Part shown: positions 26,768-35,678 of the stretch, in pieces
How the letters are laid out: each line of letters opens with the position of its first letter
Numbering within the stretch: the stretch's first letter is position 1
Assembly (NCBI GenBank): GCA_002708715.1
Contig: PAPB01000015.1
Span: 1-49,650, forward strand
Direction: 5' to 3'
Length of the DNA: 49,650 nucleotides
From: Fidelibacterota bacterium
GTDB taxonomy: Bacteria; Fidelibacterota; Marinisomatia; Marinisomatales; UBA1611
The notes under the pieces: model-generated
What the model saw: the letters and a program-made list of their open reading frames with translations, nothing else
What the model was told of the DNA's origin: nothing
Databases searched by the model: none
Position numbers and translations under genes: made by a program

Positions 26768-28087
26768 ATGAAACTTTTTCTTTTTACAAAACTTTTTGTA
26801 TTCTCAATTATTTATAGTCAAGATATTTTAAAGGATTCTTATTCTTATCAGGTTCAAAACCTTCTTTATGATATTGGAAAACAATGGGAATCAATTTCAT
26901 GTTTTAATACAATAAAAATCAAAAACAATTTTAGTGAAAGTGGCTTATTACCTTCGCACTTATATAATCCAAGTTCTATAGTTGGTTTAAAAAATAATAT
27001 GGAGTCAATGAGAGTTCGGTATTCTCGGTATTCATCATTCAATAATTCTTTTTACAGCTATATTCATTCAATACTTTCAATAAAAGATAACATTTTTGAA
27101 ATTGATGCTTCTGCTTTTGGATTTAAAAATAGCTGGGTTCAACTACATATTGGGAGAGGAAGAGAAAATTGGGCTTCTGGTAATGATATTCAACTAGCAC
27201 TGAGTAATAAAAGTAATCCTTATGAATATTTTAAATTAAGTTCAGATTATGATAGGATAAGAGTAAACTATATACATGGGTTTCTAGAATCAACTAATCA
27301 TGGAATTAATAGATATTTGACAGCTAGAGGTATTGAATGGTCTAATAAGAAAAATTTATTAATTGGACTATCAGAGACAGTTATTTACTCTGGCTATAAT
27401 CGATCTATTGATATTGGATATTTAAATCCGATATCATCGCATTTAGAAATTGAATTAAATGAAAGATTGAACTTCACAGGAAATGGCAATGCAAATGCTG
27501 TTTGGCAATCCCATATAGATTATTTAATTAGAGATCGAATTAGATTATCAATAAATATTCTTTTTGATGAATTTGTTATTGATCGTTCAATAGAAGTAGG
27601 GAAGGAACATGGAGATGCATATTCAATTAGAATTGCTTATTCACCATTATTAAGTTCAAAAAACATTATAACATTATTCGGTTCAAAAATTAAGGTTGGG
27701 ACTCCCACATTTAGACATTATGCTAATGGTACTAATAATTTTATTTTTGGATCAAAGCCTTTTGGTTGGGAATATGGAAGTGATGGAACGGAGACTAATA
27801 TTGGAATTAACTTTTTTAATCGAGAAAATATTATTATTTCAATTATATCGGGGATTCTATTAATTGGTGAAGAAAGTATTATTAATAGAGAATTTGATAT
27901 TCATAATAATGATTATCAAAAAGGTCTTTTTCCTAGCGGAAATATAGAAGAATCTAGATTCTTAAAAACCCAATTACAGTGGAAAATAAAACATAATATT
28001 TTAATTAATTGTAATACTGATTTGATTTTTTTGCATAAAAGTAGTAAACAATTTAAATTTTCTTTAGGATTGGATATTATTTATTAA
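26768..28087 (+). CDS. Wzi-like outer-membrane capsule assembly barrel
   Basis: A 439-residue exported protein with a short signal peptide (MKLFLFTKLFVFSIIYSQ) and alternating hydrophobic strands of a beta-barrel. Resemblance to the Wzi capsule-assembly family comes from GRGRENWASGNDIQLALS, a likely Wzi core motif, followed by NPYEYFKLS and EWSNKKNLLIGLSETVIYSG, then YLNPISSHLEIELNERLN. In Gram-negative capsules Wzi anchors or assembles polymer at the outer membrane. Position at the end of the locus just before the terminator fits this role. The family match is by eye, and another barrel type is possible. Confidence 0.65.
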   Translation: MKLFLFTKLFVFSIIYSQDILKDSYSYQVQNLLYDIGKQWESISCFNTIKIKNNFSESGLLPSHLYNPSSIVGLKNNMESMRVRYSRYSSFNNSFYSYIHSILSIKDNIFEIDASAFGFKNSWVQLHIGRGRENWASGNDIQLALSNKSNPYEYFKLSSDYDRIRVNYIHGFLESTNHGINRYLTARGIEWSNKKNLLIGLSETVIYSGYNRSIDIGYLNPISSHLEIELNERLNFTGNGNANAVWQSHIDYLIRDRIRLSINILFDEFVIDRSIEVGKEHGDAYSIRIAYSPLLSSKNIITLFGSKIKVGTPTFRHYANGTNNFIFGSKPFGWEYGSDGTETNIGINFFNRENIIISIISGILLIGEESIINREFDIHNNDYQKGLFPSGNIEESRFLKTQLQWKIKHNILINCNTDLIFLHKSSKQFKFSLGLDIIY

Positions 28088-28114
28088 AATTTAATAATTT
28101 ACTTTCAAGATAAA

Positions 28115-28140
28115 AAAAAAGCGACAAAAGTCGCTTTTTT
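28115..28140. terminator. Bidirectional intrinsic terminator
   Basis: GCGAC and GTCGC form the stem around an AAAA loop, extended by paired A-runs on the left and T-runs on the right. The T-tract follows on either strand. It lies between the convergent Wzi-like gene and the reverse-strand barrel gene and ends the polysaccharide locus. Confidence 0.88.
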
Positions 28141-28166
28141 AATTTTGAATTATTTTTTTGAATTAT

Positions 28167-29081
28167 CTAAAGACTGTAATCTAATCTGAGTCCCAAGCTT
28201 ATCCATCCTGAAGGATTACCTGATCCCATATCAGAACTAATAAATGCTTCGCTACCAACTTTAATGTTAATAGGAAGATCTAATGTTTTATTCATTAACT
28301 TTTCTAATGATAAACCAGCAAACCCTCTAAATCCAGATCCTTTTCCTATTAATCCTACATGTCCTTCAGCAAAAACAAGATTAGCTAAAGTAAGGTTCCC
28401 ACCTACAGCAGCAAGGATTGGATTAAATTCATCTAAGATAGGTGTTGGTCCTGTGAATTCACTATCCTCATTACTATCGTATGTACCTTGATATCCACCA
28501 AAAGCTAATGAGACAGTATAATCAAAAGGTCCTAGTTTAAATCCTACGGGAGTAGTAATAACAATAGTGCCACCTAATGGTACAGAAGTAAATGATGCGC
28601 CAGATAAAACTCCAACACTAGCAGCTCCACCAATACTAATTCCAAGTTTTTCTTTTGCTACAAATGCATCAGTTTCTAAAGAGTCTGTTATTATTTCTTC
28701 TTCTTCTTCTTCAGATACGTTAAGACCTTCATATTCTATACCAAGCTCTTCCGCCATTTTTCTTTTTGCTGCTTCAGCGGCAGCAGATGCAGCGGCATCT
28801 AACTCTGCTTCTTCAGCAGCTTGAGCTTCAGCTAACTTTCTTGCTTCTTCTTCTTCTTTTTTACGCTTAGCATCTTGTCGAGCGTCTCTAGCTGCTTTAT
28901 TTGCTGCAGCTTCAATAGCTGCTTCTGTAGCGGCACTTGCTTCAGCAGCAGCTTTTTCAGCAGCTTCTTTTGCTTGTCTTGCTTTTTCAATAGCATCTAC
29001 ATCTTGTTCATTTTGAGCAAAAGTAGTTGCTGACATTAATAAAAAAGCCATGAATGTTTTTAATAAAATATTTTTTGTCAT
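28167..29081 (-). CDS. Exported Ala-rich coiled-coil protein with C-terminal beta-barrel-like domain
   Basis: A 304-residue protein. A signal peptide (KTFMAFLLMSATTFAQ) leads into a charged, very Ala- and Glu-rich segment (about residues 28-115: repeats of AEKAAAEAS, AAIEAAANKAARDARQ) that should form a long helix or coiled coil. After an acidic EEEEEE stretch, the C-terminal half is rich in Gly and alternating hydrophobics and ends DYSL, like an outer-membrane barrel (GISIGGAASVGVLSG, FKLGPFDYTVSLAFGGY, WISLGLRLDYSL). I infer an outer-membrane protein with a periplasmic helical arm. No known family is recognised. It is transcribed alone, against both neighbours. Confidence 0.7.
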   Translation of the reverse strand: MTKNILLKTFMAFLLMSATTFAQNEQDVDAIEKARQAKEAAEKAAAEASAATEAAIEAAANKAARDARQDAKRKKEEEEARKLAEAQAAEEAELDAAASAAAEAAKRKMAEELGIEYEGLNVSEEEEEEIITDSLETDAFVAKEKLGISIGGAASVGVLSGASFTSVPLGGTIVITTPVGFKLGPFDYTVSLAFGGYQGTYDSNEDSEFTGPTPILDEFNPILAAVGGNLTLANLVFAEGHVGLIGKGSGFRGFAGLSLEKLMNKTLDLPINIKVGSEAFISSDMGSGNPSGWISLGLRLDYSL

Positions 29082-29111
29082 CTTAGTACCTCATTAATAC
29101 CTCAGTTTTAT

Positions 29112-29131
29112 TATAACTTGGTAAAGTTATA
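29112..29131. repeat. Inverted repeat, TATAACTT/AAGTTATA
   Basis: Eight-base perfect arms around a four-base GGTA centre. It lies 30 bases upstream of the reverse-strand gene's start in the divergent gap shared with the carbamoyltransferase. An operator or leader hairpin are both possible. Confidence 0.45.
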
Positions 29132-29146
29132 TGAATGTAAAAATTA

Positions 29147-29193
29147 TTGTTTTAATTATGATGAAACAAGAGTTTGTTTTAATTATGGTAAAA
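29147..29193. repeat. Tandem pair of imperfect 20-base direct repeats
   Basis: TTGTTTTAATTATG appears twice with starts at 29147 and 29174, 27 bases apart, each followed by a variable AT-rich end. The pair sits in the 269-base divergent gap (29082-29350) that holds no gene. A regulator binding site is possible, but AT-richness makes chance similarity plausible. Confidence 0.4.
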
Positions 29194-29350
29194 GAATAGT
29201 TATTGATATTTTTATTAATTATAAAAGATAAAAGCAAAATGTATTAGTAGAAACTAAAAAATATAATTAGTAAATATGGTTTTATAGATAATAAAAGATA
29301 TAAGTTTTAAACTATGAAAAACCATTTTATAAGTTAATTTTTTCATTATA

Positions 29351-31168
29351 ATGTATATTATTGGTATATCTGCATATTATCATGATAGCGCAGCTTGCAT
29401 TTTAAGGAATGGAAAAATTATTGCTGCTGCACAAGAAGAAAGATTTACTCGTAAGAAACATGATCAAAATTTCCCCTCTAATGCTATACAATATTGTTTA
29501 AAAGAGGCAAATATTAATTCATCTGAAATTAGTATAGTAGCATTTTACGATAAGCCTTTTTTAAAATTTGAACGAATATTAGAAACTTATCTCGCTTATG
29601 CGCCAAAAGGGATTAGGTCTTTTTTAAAAGCAATACCATTATGGATGAAAAAGAAATTATGGATTAAAGAATTAATTAAAGATGAACTTAACTATTCAGG
29701 GAAAATTCTTTTTCCTGAGCATCATGCTTCTCATGCTGCATCTGCTTTTTATGCATCCCCTTTTCAGGAAGCAGCTTTTTTAACTATGGATGGTGTGGGT
29801 GAATGGGCAACAACAAGCTACGGAGTAGGCAATGGAAATAATCTAGAGATATTGGCTGATATTAAGTTTCCCCATTCTTTGGGATTGCTTTATTCTGCTA
29901 TTACATATTATACTGGATTTAGAGTGAATTCAGGTGAATATAAAGTTATGGGCTTAGCGCCTTATGGAGAACCTAAATACAAAAATTTAATCTATAGTCA
30001 TTTAATCGACGTTAAAGAAGATGGTTCATTTTTCATGGATATGAGCTATTTTAATTATAGCGTTGGTCTAACAATGACTAATCAAAAGTTTAATAAACTA
30101 TTTGGAGGTCTGCCTAGAGAACCAGAATCAAAATTGACGCAAAAAGAAATGGACATTGCGCGCTCTGTTCAAGAGGTAACTGAAGATATTGTTATGAAGA
30201 TGGCAAAACATGTCCGAATGATTACTGGGAAGAAGTATCTATGTCTTGCTGGTGGCGTTGCTTTAAACTGTGTTTCAAATGGGAAATTGCTTCGATCTGG
30301 TATTTTTGAAGATATCTATATACAACCTGCGGCAGGAGATGCTGGTGGTGCCTTAGGTTGCGCCTTAATTGCTTGGTATCAATACTTAAAAAAAGAACGC
30401 AATGCTGATGGCAAGAATGATTTTATGAAAGGTGCATATTTAGGACCTGAATTCAGTAATGATGAAATCAAAAAATATTTAGATAAAAAAGGTTATTCAT
30501 ATCAATTACTTAATGATGAAGATTTGCCTGAGCATATAGCTGATTTAATTGCAGATCAAAAAGTGATTGGTTGGTTTCAAGGGCGAATGGAGTTTGGTCC
30601 AAGAGCTTTGGGTGCACGAACTATCATTGGAGATTCACGTTCTGCTGAGACTCAAAAGACCATCAATCTTAAAATAAAATATAGAGAAAGTTTTCGTCCT
30701 TTTGCTCCTTCTGTAAGGGAAGAAAATATATCAGAATATTTTGATATAGATCGATCGAGTCCTTATATGCTTTTAGTTGCAGATATCCATAAAGATAAAC
30801 AACTTAAAATGACCAAAGAGCAAGAAGGTTATTTTGGATTAAAAAAATTAAATATTACTCGCTCTGAGATACCTGCTGTAACTCATGTTGATTATTCAGC
30901 TAGAATACAATCAGTCAGTAAAAAAACCAATCCGCGTTATCATGAAATGCTAACTAAGTTTAATGACAAGTACGGTTGTGCTGTGGTCGTAAACACCTCT
31001 TTTAATGTTCGCGGAGAACCTATAGTTTGCACTCCAAACGATGCTTATATTTGTTTTATGAGGACAGAGATGGATTACCTTGTTTTGAATAATTGTCTAT
31101 TAAAAAAGTCAGATCAAAAACTAGTAGAAAATGATTCTGATTGGCAAAAAGAATTTGATTTAGATTAG
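29351..31168 (+). CDS. Carbamoyltransferase (NodU/CmcH family)
   Basis: A 605-residue protein of the NodU/TobZ family. The N-terminal Kae1-like domain opens IIGISAYYHDSAACIL and has the metal-binding HHASHAASAF (about residue 125) and LTMDGVGEWA. CLAGGVALNCVSNGKL and the C-terminal GRMEFGPRALGARTI (about residue 415) with FNVRGEPIVCTP complete the fold. The family carbamoylates a hydroxyl of sugars or antibiotics using carbamoyl phosphate and ATP. It is followed by SxtJ-like and DUF5989-like small membrane proteins, a combination I recognise from other genomes. A cell-surface sugar is the likely acceptor, but this is inference. Confidence 0.93.
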   Translation: MYIIGISAYYHDSAACILRNGKIIAAAQEERFTRKKHDQNFPSNAIQYCLKEANINSSEISIVAFYDKPFLKFERILETYLAYAPKGIRSFLKAIPLWMKKKLWIKELIKDELNYSGKILFPEHHASHAASAFYASPFQEAAFLTMDGVGEWATTSYGVGNGNNLEILADIKFPHSLGLLYSAITYYTGFRVNSGEYKVMGLAPYGEPKYKNLIYSHLIDVKEDGSFFMDMSYFNYSVGLTMTNQKFNKLFGGLPREPESKLTQKEMDIARSVQEVTEDIVMKMAKHVRMITGKKYLCLAGGVALNCVSNGKLLRSGIFEDIYIQPAAGDAGGALGCALIAWYQYLKKERNADGKNDFMKGAYLGPEFSNDEIKKYLDKKGYSYQLLNDEDLPEHIADLIADQKVIGWFQGRMEFGPRALGARTIIGDSRSAETQKTINLKIKYRESFRPFAPSVREENISEYFDIDRSSPYMLLVADIHKDKQLKMTKEQEGYFGLKKLNITRSEIPAVTHVDYSARIQSVSKKTNPRYHEMLTKFNDKYGCAVVVNTSFNVRGEPIVCTPNDAYICFMRTEMDYLVLNNCLLKKSDQKLVENDSDWQKEFDLD

Positions 31169-31170
31169 AT

Positions 31171-31581
31171 ATGATTGAGGAAATACAAGGGATCACATCA
31201 ACCAAAAAAGAGTTGCGAGGCTTTGGAATCACGATAGGCATTATTTTTTTATTAATCACAGGATTTTTATTTTTTAAAGAAAAAGAATCATTTCAAATAT
31301 TTCTTTATATAGGAGGGTTTTTTATTGCACTGGGATTAATACTTCCAAGAATATTAAATCCATTTTATTTAATATGGATGACTTTTGCTGTTATATTTGG
31401 TTGGGTAATGACAAGATTAATTTTAAGTATTTTATTTTATAGCCTTATTACTGCGATAGGATTTTTAGCAAGAATATTTGGGAAAGATTTTTTAAATTTA
31501 AAATCAACTGATTATGAATCATATTGGAACTTGCGAGATAGAGAACGTGAATTAAATCAAGATTATGAGAAACAATATTAA
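31171..31581 (+). CDS. SxtJ-like small membrane protein
   Basis: A 136-residue protein with two hydrophobic hairpins: TIGIIFLLITGFLFF, FLYIGGFFIALGLILP and a third around LIWMTFAVIFGWVM, followed by LSILFYSLITAIGFLARIFG. It starts 2 bases after the carbamoyltransferase stop. The pattern fits the SxtJ family, which recurs beside carbamoyltransferases. The function is unknown; a membrane tether or partner is inferred. A charged tail (RDRERELNQDYEKQY) faces the cytoplasm. Confidence 0.75.
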   Translation: MIEEIQGITSTKKELRGFGITIGIIFLLITGFLFFKEKESFQIFLYIGGFFIALGLILPRILNPFYLIWMTFAVIFGWVMTRLILSILFYSLITAIGFLARIFGKDFLNLKSTDYESYWNLRDRERELNQDYEKQY

Positions 31582-31596
31582 TTAAATTAAGGGATA

Positions 31597-31755
31597 ATGT
31601 CAAAATTATCTATTTTAAAGGAATTCTTAGGTTTTTTATCCGAAAGGAAAAAGTGGTGGCTTTCACCAATTATTATTTTTCTTTTTTTATTTGGATTCTT
31701 AATTTTTTTAACTGAAGGAACTGTAGCAGCGCCATTCATTTATACATTGTTTTAA
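31597..31755 (+). CDS. DUF5989-like 52-residue membrane protein
   Basis: A frame of 52 codons, ATG at 31597 to TAA, with AAGGG about 9 bases upstream. It encodes SILKEFLGFLSERKKWWLSP, then a single TM helix (IIIFLFLFGFLIFL) and a short tail TEGTVAAPFIYTLF. The KKWWLSPI..F motif fits the DUF5989 family, which usually follows SxtJ and a carbamoyltransferase. The function is unknown. It is the smallest gene I would call with confidence. Confidence 0.78.
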   Translation: MSKLSILKEFLGFLSERKKWWLSPIIIFLFLFGFLIFLTEGTVAAPFIYTLF

Positions 31756-31763
31756 TCAATCTT

Positions 31764-33938
31764 TTGAAAAAAATAATTTATATTATATTGATTTTTCAAA
31801 ATTTATTTGCGCAAGATCATTGGGAAACAGCTATTTTTGCGAATGACCAATGGAAGTATTTTGTGCCTGATTCAGAGCTTCCAAATAATTGGAATACTTT
31901 TAGTTTTGATGATAATAATTGGGATATAGGTGAAGGCGGATTTGGTTATGCTGATGATGATGACGGAACTATAATAAATCCTACAATATCAGTATATTTT
32001 AGAAATATATTTACTGTTATTGATAAATCGAAATTATTTGCTTCGATTTTAAGTGCAGACTATGATGATGGTTATGTTGCTTATTTGAATGGATATGAAA
32101 TTGGTAGATCTTATAATCTATCCGAGCCTGGTACATTTGTACCTTATAATCAGACAACTTCTTATGATCATGAAGCCTCACTTTACAATGGAGGTACACC
32201 TGAGAGTGTCTTTATGGATTCTTTATTGATTGATAGCCTGTTGGTTAATGGGGATAATGTGTTGGCTATACAAGTACATAATGTTGGAATTAATTCCTCA
32301 GATATGTCTGGTAATTTTTTTCTTTCGTTTGGTATTACGGATAATTCGGAATTTTATTCTGAACCGCCTTCTTGGTTTCAAGAGCCAATAGAGTACGATG
32401 AGTTTAATTTACCGTTGATTTTTATCGATACTTATGGTGAAGATATACCAGATGATCCCAGAATTCCTGCATATATGGGCATAATAAATAATGAAACAGG
32501 AATTAACCATATAGACGACTCTTTTAATGATTATGATGGTCATATTACAATTGAAAGAAGAGGAAATTCATCGCAGTGGAATGATAAAACACCATATCGT
32601 TTTGAAACAGTTGATGCTGAGGGTGAAAATAATAATGTAGCACTGCTAGGAATGCCTGAAGAAAATGATTGGGTATTATATGCCCCATGGCAAGATAAGA
32701 CAATGATTCGAAATGTGCTTATTTATCAGTTATCTAATGAAATTGGTAGATATGCATCTAAAACTCGGTTTGTTGAACTCTATCTTAACAATGAATATAG
32801 AGGTGTATATGTTTTAATGGAAAAAATTAAACGCGATGGAAATCGAGTGTCTATATCAAAGTTAGAACCAGATGAAACCAGTGGAGATGATGTAACTGGA
32901 GGATATATATTAAAATTTGATTGGTATTATACAGGTGATAATATTGGAGGGTTTGAGAGTGATTACGATGGTATGATTTATAACTATCATTATCCTAAAC
33001 CAAGTGATATTGTACCTGAGCAGGAAGAGTACATTCAAAATTATATTTATGATTTTGAAAATATTATGCTTAATGATGACTATACAAATAATCTAACTGG
33101 ATATCCATCATTATTAAATGTTGAATCCTTTATAGATTTTATATTATTGCAAGAGCTTGCAAAGAACGTAGATGCTTATAGGCTTAGTACTTATATCTAT
33201 AAGGATAAAGAGAGTATAGATAATCGATTAACCGCTGGCCCAATTTGGGATTTCAATCATGGTTTTGGTAATTGTGATTATGGCGAAACTTGGGAAGTTG
33301 ATAATTGGTTGTTAGAATACAATCCTGAGGGTGGAGACCAGATGGCATTTTGGTGGGAATTATTATGGCAAGATGAAAATTTTCAGTTAAAAGCAGCTCA
33401 AAGATATACTGAATTAAGATCAACTATTTTTTCTGAAGATCATATTAATAGTATAATTGATAGTTCTATTATTTACTTAGGTGAAGCAGTTGATCGGAAC
33501 TTTACTAGATGGCCATTGCTTGGCAATTATATTTGGCCGAATTATTATGTTTTTGATACATATGATCAAGAAATAGAATACTTAAAATCCTGGACAGCAG
33601 ATCGTTTAGCTTGGATGGATAATGAAATTTTATTACTAGGCACAAAAAATAATTTTCATTTAGATTATAGCATAGTTCGTACATATCCAAATCCTTTTAA
33701 TCCAAAAGTAACCTTTACTTTTAAAATTGTCTATCCAGCTACTGTTGGTTTAAATATTTACGACTTATCTGGACGACAAATTAAAAGAATAAATAAATCT
33801 TTTTATCATTCTGGTAAATGCATAATGAATTGGGATGCGAAAAATGAGAATGGTAATATTGTTTCGACTGGCACATATATATACGAGTTGATTATTAATC
33901 AAAAGACAAAACGTGGGAAAATAGTTTATTTAAAGTGA
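31764..33938 (+). CDS. Secreted CotH kinase-family protein with C-terminal sorting-like domain
   Basis: A 724-residue exported protein from a TTG start. A signal peptide (KKIIYIILIFQNLFAQ) leads into a galactose-binding-like region (about residues 20-190; EGGFGYADDDD, YVAYLNGYEIGR). The CotH domain follows with ERRGNSSQWNDKTPYRF (about residue 263), ENDWVLYAPWQDKTMIRN, YRGVYVLMEKIKRDGNRV and GPIWDFNHGFGN. The last 85 residues carry YPNPFNPKVTFTF and end KIVYLK, a FlgD/T9SS-type sorting tail. CotH proteins are atypical kinases that phosphorylate extracellular proteins. A barrel gene follows 4 bases later. Export by a type IX system is inferred. Confidence 0.9.
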   Translation: MKKIIYIILIFQNLFAQDHWETAIFANDQWKYFVPDSELPNNWNTFSFDDNNWDIGEGGFGYADDDDGTIINPTISVYFRNIFTVIDKSKLFASILSADYDDGYVAYLNGYEIGRSYNLSEPGTFVPYNQTTSYDHEASLYNGGTPESVFMDSLLIDSLLVNGDNVLAIQVHNVGINSSDMSGNFFLSFGITDNSEFYSEPPSWFQEPIEYDEFNLPLIFIDTYGEDIPDDPRIPAYMGIINNETGINHIDDSFNDYDGHITIERRGNSSQWNDKTPYRFETVDAEGENNNVALLGMPEENDWVLYAPWQDKTMIRNVLIYQLSNEIGRYASKTRFVELYLNNEYRGVYVLMEKIKRDGNRVSISKLEPDETSGDDVTGGYILKFDWYYTGDNIGGFESDYDGMIYNYHYPKPSDIVPEQEEYIQNYIYDFENIMLNDDYTNNLTGYPSLLNVESFIDFILLQELAKNVDAYRLSTYIYKDKESIDNRLTAGPIWDFNHGFGNCDYGETWEVDNWLLEYNPEGGDQMAFWWELLWQDENFQLKAAQRYTELRSTIFSEDHINSIIDSSIIYLGEAVDRNFTRWPLLGNYIWPNYYVFDTYDQEIEYLKSWTADRLAWMDNEILLLGTKNNFHLDYSIVRTYPNPFNPKVTFTFKIVYPATVGLNIYDLSGRQIKRINKSFYHSGKCIMNWDAKNENGNIVSTGTYIYELIINQKTKRGKIVYLK

Positions 33939-33942
33939 GTGC

Positions 33943-34686
33943 ATGAAAAATATAGTATTACTCTTAATTACTTGCACATTGAGTTTAAGTCAGGATTCTC
34001 TTTTATTAAATCAGGATATGGATTATAAGTATAGCATTACTAGTGCTTCTTTTTTTAACTATGGGACAGCTGGCTATGAATTAGATGGCTTTATTGAGTT
34101 TCAGATGAAGAAAGGTTTTTTCATTGAATCTTCAATAAATTATGAGATGGGTGATGATTTTTCCTATCAGAGTGATGAAACAATAGGTATTAATTCATCT
34201 ATAGGAATTATGAAAAGCATATCAAATAATTTGTTTGTTGCTGGAGGGTTATCAAATTACACTGAAATAAAAAATGATAACCTAAATGAGTTATTTTTTG
34301 GAATGATAACAAAATATTGGACAGGAGTAATATATATAGGAATTCAAGAAGACTTAGCGCCAAATTTTTTAATGCTATTGGATATTAATTCTTTTTTTAA
34401 AAATAGAATTCCTATAGATATATCTATTATGAATACATATAACTCATCATCAAATGATTTAAATGTTAGCAAAGTCAATACAAACGAAGGTGGTTTTGAT
34501 ACTTTTTTTAGATTTACTAAAGATTATGAATCTGGGATGTCTGTTGGATATAACTTTTCACAAGAAAGATATGAAACTCCTAAGTTGATTACTTATCAAA
34601 AGCCAGGAGGCCAAATCTATCAGAAAAATCGAACGGTCACAGAGACTGGATTTTTTCATACGATTCATATAGGTTATTTGTTTTGA
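33943..34686 (+). CDS. Hypothetical outer-membrane beta-barrel protein
   Basis: A 247-residue protein with a signal peptide (KNIVLLLITCTLSLSQ) and repeated amphipathic strands rich in aromatic residues (YELDGFIEFQMKKGFFIESS, NNLFVAGGLSNYTEI, GMSVGYNFSQERYET), ending IHIGYLF with a final aromatic, as in outer-membrane barrels. It begins 4 bases after the CotH gene and is probably co-expressed. I do not recognise a family. It might help surface display of the CotH protein, which is a guess from position. Confidence 0.6.
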   Translation: MKNIVLLLITCTLSLSQDSLLLNQDMDYKYSITSASFFNYGTAGYELDGFIEFQMKKGFFIESSINYEMGDDFSYQSDETIGINSSIGIMKSISNNLFVAGGLSNYTEIKNDNLNELFFGMITKYWTGVIYIGIQEDLAPNFLMLLDINSFFKNRIPIDISIMNTYNSSSNDLNVSKVNTNEGGFDTFFRFTKDYESGMSVGYNFSQERYETPKLITYQKPGGQIYQKNRTVTETGFFHTIHIGYLF

Positions 34687-34736
34687 TTAAGTATTGGATC
34701 GAACAACAATAAAGAATTATGTAGTTTATAAATATC

Positions 34737-35678
34737 ATGAGTATTTCTTCTATTTTAATTAAAGAAAAGGCTAAAGAACTAGGGTTTCAGAAGATTGGAA
34801 TTGCAAAGGCAAAGGAATGCCCTGATGATAAAAAAAATCTTGATTCTTGGCTTAATGAGGGTAGAAATGGTACAATGCTTTGGATGGAGAAAAGGAGAGA
34901 GGAAAGAGGGAATCTTTTTAATTATTTTCCTGAGGCAAAGTCAGTTATTTCTGTGGGCTTAAACTATTATGTTGGGAAAAATCAGAAGAACCTGAATTCA
35001 GATTATAAATTTTCAAATTATGCTTGGGGGGATGATTATCATGATGTCTTAAAAAAGAGATTATTTGAACTTTTAAATTGGATTAAACAAAGCTCAGGGA
35101 AATTAAAAGGCTTGGTTTGTGTTGATACTGCTCCTTTAATGGAAAAAGTATGGGCAAGAGAAGCAGGCTTAGGATGGATTGGAAAACATACGAATCTTAT
35201 TACAAAAGATTATGGAAGTTGGCTTTTTTTTGGTGAACTGATATTGGATATTGAGCTTGATTATGATTCCTCTTTTCAAGAGGATTTGTGTGGTAGCTGT
35301 ACTGCATGCATAGAGTCATGCCCTACCCAAGCTCTTGACTCATATAAAATTAATGCAAAAAAATGTATTTCCTATTTAACAATTGAGCATAGAAAAGAAT
35401 TTGATGTTCCAAATATCAATTTAGATGACTGGATTTATGGTTGTGATATTTGTCAGGAAGTGTGCCCCTGGAATAAGAAATTTGAGCAGGTTAGTGATTT
35501 AGATGAATTCCAACCTAGAAATGAAATTAAAGGCTACCATAATGATGATTGGAATAATTTGAATGTAGAAAATTATAAGCATATTTTTAAAAATTCGCCT
35601 GTAAAAAGAACAAAATATAAAGGTCTAAAAAGGAACATAAATCAAAATAAGCAGGATCAATCTTTATGCAGAAAGTAG
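34737..35678 (+). CDS. queG: Epoxyqueuosine reductase
   Basis: A 313-residue cobalamin- and iron-sulfur-dependent enzyme that reduces epoxyqueuosine in tRNA to queuosine, the last step of queuosine synthesis. It has AKELGFQKIGIAKA and WLNEGRNGTMLWMEKR at the N-terminus, then VCVDTAPLMEKVWAREAGLG. Two 4Fe-4S clusters come from CGSCTACIESCP and CDICQEVCPW. The length is slightly shorter than E. coli QueG (379), lacking the HEAT-like C-terminus. The next gene overlaps it by 13 bases. Confidence 0.95.
   Translation: MSISSILIKEKAKELGFQKIGIAKAKECPDDKKNLDSWLNEGRNGTMLWMEKRREERGNLFNYFPEAKSVISVGLNYYVGKNQKNLNSDYKFSNYAWGDDYHDVLKKRLFELLNWIKQSSGKLKGLVCVDTAPLMEKVWAREAGLGWIGKHTNLITKDYGSWLFFGELILDIELDYDSSFQEDLCGSCTACIESCPTQALDSYKINAKKCISYLTIEHRKEFDVPNINLDDWIYGCDICQEVCPWNKKFEQVSDLDEFQPRNEIKGYHNDDWNNLNVENYKHIFKNSPVKRTKYKGLKRNINQNKQDQSLCRK

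Noticed and set aside
28567-28824. Ala/Ser-rich + strand open frame within the reverse-strand barrel gene
   Set aside because: It is the mirror of Ala/Glu-rich codons in the true reverse-strand gene; it has no ribosome binding site or recognisable domain.
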